From positions 1 to 32,517 of the forward strand of contig JBFFGE010000028.1 in assembly GCA_041557595.1 (NCBI GenBank): a DNA stretch of 32,517 bases. The letters run 5' to 3'. Numbering within the stretch: the stretch's first letter is position 1; each line of letters begins with the position of its first letter. Of the stretch, positions 30,316 through 32,517 are shown in pieces. The position numbers were made by a program, and so were the translations under genes. A model generated the notes under the pieces. The model was not told the DNA's origin. It did not search any database and saw nothing but the letters and a program-made list of their open reading frames with translations. Source of the DNA: JAOTYV01 sp041557595. GTDB taxonomy: Bacteria; Pseudomonadota; Alphaproteobacteria; UBA8366.

Positions 30316-32517
30316 CTACCTAGTCCGTTTACGCCGAGATGGGGGGCGTTTCAGCTTGCTCCGGCGGGCCGGGGTGCGCCCTTTCCGCGTCTTGCCCTGG
30401 GTGCCGCCTTCGACGATGTCGAAATTCAGGCGGCCGGTCGCCTGGTCCGCCTCGGTCAACCGGACGATAACCGGATCGCTCATCGAGAAGGTCAGGCCGG
30501 TCCGCTCTCCCACCAATTGATGGCGGACCTGGTCGTGGTTGTACCAATCGTCGGGCAGCGCCTGCATGGGCACCAGCCCGTCCGCCCCGGTTTCGTCGAG
30601 CTGGACGAAAAGTCCCGCGCGGGTGACGCCGCTGACACGCCCGGGAAAAGTCGCACCGATGCGATCGGCGAGATAGCGCGTCGTGTACCGGTCGAGCGCA
30701 TCGCGCTCGGCCGAGGCGGCCCGGCGTTCCGTATTCGAAATATGTTCGCCCACATCGCGCAGGCCTTCGATGCTGTCATTGACGTCGCCGCCTTCGCCAA
30801 GATCGAAGGTGGCGATCAGCCGGCGATGGACGATCAAATCCGCATAGCGCCGGATCGGCGAGGTGAAATGGCAGTATCGCCGGAGCGCCAGGCCAAAATG
30901 CCCCAGATCGGCCGGCGCGTAGTAGGCTTGGGTCTGGCTGCGCAGGACGAGATTGTGGATGAGCGGCGCATGCTGGCTTTCCTGCGCCTGCGCCAAGATG
31001 CCCGCGAACATCGACGGTCGGATGACGCCGCCCTTCGCCAGGCGAATGCCGAAGGCGGCAAGCGATTCGCGCAAACTCTCCAACGCCTCGGCATCCGGCG
31101 CATCGTGCAGACGGCGAACGGTCGGCTGGCTCGCGTTCTGCAAGGCCTCGGCCGCCGCGCAATTGGCGGCGATCATCAGCTCTTCGATGAGCCGGTGGCT
31201 ATCGAACCGTTGGCGCGGGACGATTTCTGCGACTTCGCCGTCCTCGTCGAAGAGGATGTTCCGCTCGGGAAGGTCGAGGTCGAGCGTGCCGCGGCGTTCG
31301 CGCGCCTTTTTCAACGCCTTGAAGGCACCGTATAGAGGCGCAATCACACTCCTATAAAGCGGGGCAATGGCGTCGTCGGGGGCGCCGTCGCGGGCCTTCT
31401 GGACTTGCTCGTAGGTAAGCCGCGCGGCGGATCGCATGATCGCCCGACGAAACTCGTAGCGTTTTATCTTGCCGTTGCGGTCGATCCACAGATCCGCAGC
31501 GAGGCAGGCCCGGTCCTCGTTCGGCCGCAGCGAGCACAAATCGTTGCTCAGCCGTTCCGGCAGCATCGGGATAACCCAGTTCGGGAAATAGACCGAATTA
31601 CCGCGTTCGCGCGCCGATCGGTCCAGCGGACTGCCGGGACGGACATACCAGGCGACATCGGCAATCGCCACAATGGCATGCCAACCGTCGGGATTCTTGG
31701 GATCGGTATCCGCTTCCGCCCAGACGGCATCGTCGAAGTCACGGGCATCCGCGCCGTCGATCGTCACCAGCGGAACTTGCCGGAGATCGGTTCGGTTGCC
31801 GAGCGCCGGCGGGGTCAGTTTGTCGGTTTCGCGCAGCACGTCGGCGGCGAATTCGATGGGGATTTCACGACTGCGGGCGGCGATTTGCGGAATGACGCGC
31901 GGATCGTCGAGCCGCCCCAGCCGTTCGACGATCTTGGCCTGTTTACCGCCCGGCCGTCCGCTTGCGGCGACCGGCACGGCGGCGACATAGTCGCCGACGC
32001 GGATATCCTTCAGCAGGGGAGAGACGGCCTCGTAGTCGGAGCGCATCTTGCGGTCGATCGGGCGCAGGACATCCTTGCCGCCCTCCTTCACATACAACGC
32101 GAGGATCTGACGCGGCGCGGCGGCCAGGAGCCGGATCACCCGCGCTTCGTATTCATTCGATTCCGTGCGGCGCAGCCGGGCCAGAATTCGGTCGCCGACG
32201 CCGGGCGCCGGGCCGGCGCCGCGGCCGTGAACAAGTCGAATGGTCGCCGGTGCGTCGGCGTCGTGCTCCGCGACCGGGCGGCAATACGCTTCGCCGTCCT
32301 CGTTGAGAAAGGCCACTTCGATCACCGTGACCGACGGCAGCCGTCCTGGAGCGGCAACCCTGCGACCCCGCTGCCGGTTGATCAATCCGTCGTCGGTGAG
32401 CGCGCGGAGCGTCTCCCGCAGCCAGGTGCGGTCGGCGCCCTTGATCTTGAAGGCCTGTGCGATCTCCCGTCGGCTGACCGCTCCTTCGCGATCATTGATG
32501 AATTCGACGAGTTGCCG
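30316..32517 (-). CDS. rnr: Ribonuclease R (5' end outside window)
   Basis: 733 residues are visible, and the frame is open to base 32517, so the gene starts beyond the window. RNase R is a processive 3'-5' exoribonuclease that degrades structured RNA. The visible N-terminus is a helix-turn-helix segment (REGAVSRREIAQAFKIKGAD). The RNB domain has the metal-binding Asp cluster in TIDGADARDFDDAV and the HFTSPIRRYADLIVHRRL signature. An S1 domain follows (FPGRVSGVTRAGLFVQLDET to DFNIV-like end), then a basic tail (ARRSKLKRPPSRRKRTR). The order rnr then S41 protease then Nudix is the usual alphaproteobacterial one. The internal TTG at 32385 is not the real start. The stop is TAG. Confidence 0.96.
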   Translation of the reverse strand, partial: RQLVEFINDREGAVSRREIAQAFKIKGADRTWLRETLRALTDDGLINRQRGRRVAAPGRLPSVTVIEVAFLNEDGEAYCRPVAEHDADAPATIRLVHGRGAGPAPGVGDRILARLRRTESNEYEARVIRLLAAAPRQILALYVKEGGKDVLRPIDRKMRSDYEAVSPLLKDIRVGDYVAAVPVAASGRPGGKQAKIVERLGRLDDPRVIPQIAARSREIPIEFAADVLRETDKLTPPALGNRTDLRQVPLVTIDGADARDFDDAVWAEADTDPKNPDGWHAIVAIADVAWYVRPGSPLDRSARERGNSVYFPNWVIPMLPERLSNDLCSLRPNEDRACLAADLWIDRNGKIKRYEFRRAIMRSAARLTYEQVQKARDGAPDDAIAPLYRSVIAPLYGAFKALKKARERRGTLDLDLPERNILFDEDGEVAEIVPRQRFDSHRLIEELMIAANCAAAEALQNASQPTVRRLHDAPDAEALESLRESLAAFGIRLAKGGVIRPSMFAGILAQAQESQHAPLIHNLVLRSQTQAYYAPADLGHFGLALRRYCHFTSPIRRYADLIVHRRLIATFDLGEGGDVNDSIEGLRDVGEHISNTERRAASAERDALDRYTTRYLADRIGATFPGRVSGVTRAGLFVQLDETGADGLVPMQALPDDWYNHDQVRHQLVGERTGLTFSMSDPVIVRLTEADQATGRLNFDIVEGGTQGKTRKGRTPARRSKLKRPPSRRKRTR

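Overview
The window looks like chromosomal DNA of a GC-rich, free-living alphaproteobacterium, with a Rhodospirillales-like gene content. Pointers are DivK with its phospho-acceptor at D53, an EipB/DUF1849 envelope protein, a zinc-finger DinB, a VPLPA-type sorting tail, and the series divK / rpmG / Nudix / S41 protease / rnr, which follows a common alphaproteobacterial order. No rRNA, tRNA, CRISPR array, insertion sequence or phage gene was recognised.

Layout. (1) 1-6144: the tail of a short-chain dehydrogenase, then a phosphate block (SixA-like phosphatase divergent from ppk1-ppx) and RNase D. (2) 6203-9485: an accessory catabolic block with a TauD-type dioxygenase divergent from a Gfo/Idh/MocA dehydrogenase and a luciferase-like flavin enzyme; a 25-bp near-palindrome lies between the divergent genes. 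(3) 9694-12885: a tight four-gene operon of small secreted protein, double-PepSY protein, OmpR-type regulator and sensor kinase. (4) 12959-15454: an FMN alpha-hydroxy-acid dehydrogenase, then a CBS-BON protein with a small partner gene under a perfect FNR/FixK-type box. (5) 15657-16310: a laminin-B-like VPLPA-CTERM gene with an amber codon in its signal peptide. (6) 16581-22286: aspS, eipB, dinB coupled to a ROK kinase, divK and rpmG. (7) 22480-27856: a second accessory block with a metallo-beta-lactamase-fold protein, a second TauD-type dioxygenase, a low-GC membrane protein, a HemL-like aminotransferase and a D-2-hydroxyacid dehydrogenase interrupted by an amber codon. (8) 27918-32517: Nudix hydrolase, S41 protease lipoprotein and RNase R, which runs off the window.

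How it works together. Housekeeping genes (translation, RNA turnover, cell-cycle signalling, polyphosphate, envelope quality control) alternate with lineage-specific oxidative catabolism and sensing modules. The second accessory block sits between rpmG and the Nudix gene, which are often close neighbours in related genomes, so I read it as inserted. The observations most worth a second look are: two otherwise intact genes each broken by one in-frame TAG, in a window where TAG ends 15 of 30 genes; the PepSY two-component operon with a CxxC in its sensor loop and a (GACAAG)5 repeat in its PepSY gene; the FNR-type box; and the divergent-promoter palindrome.
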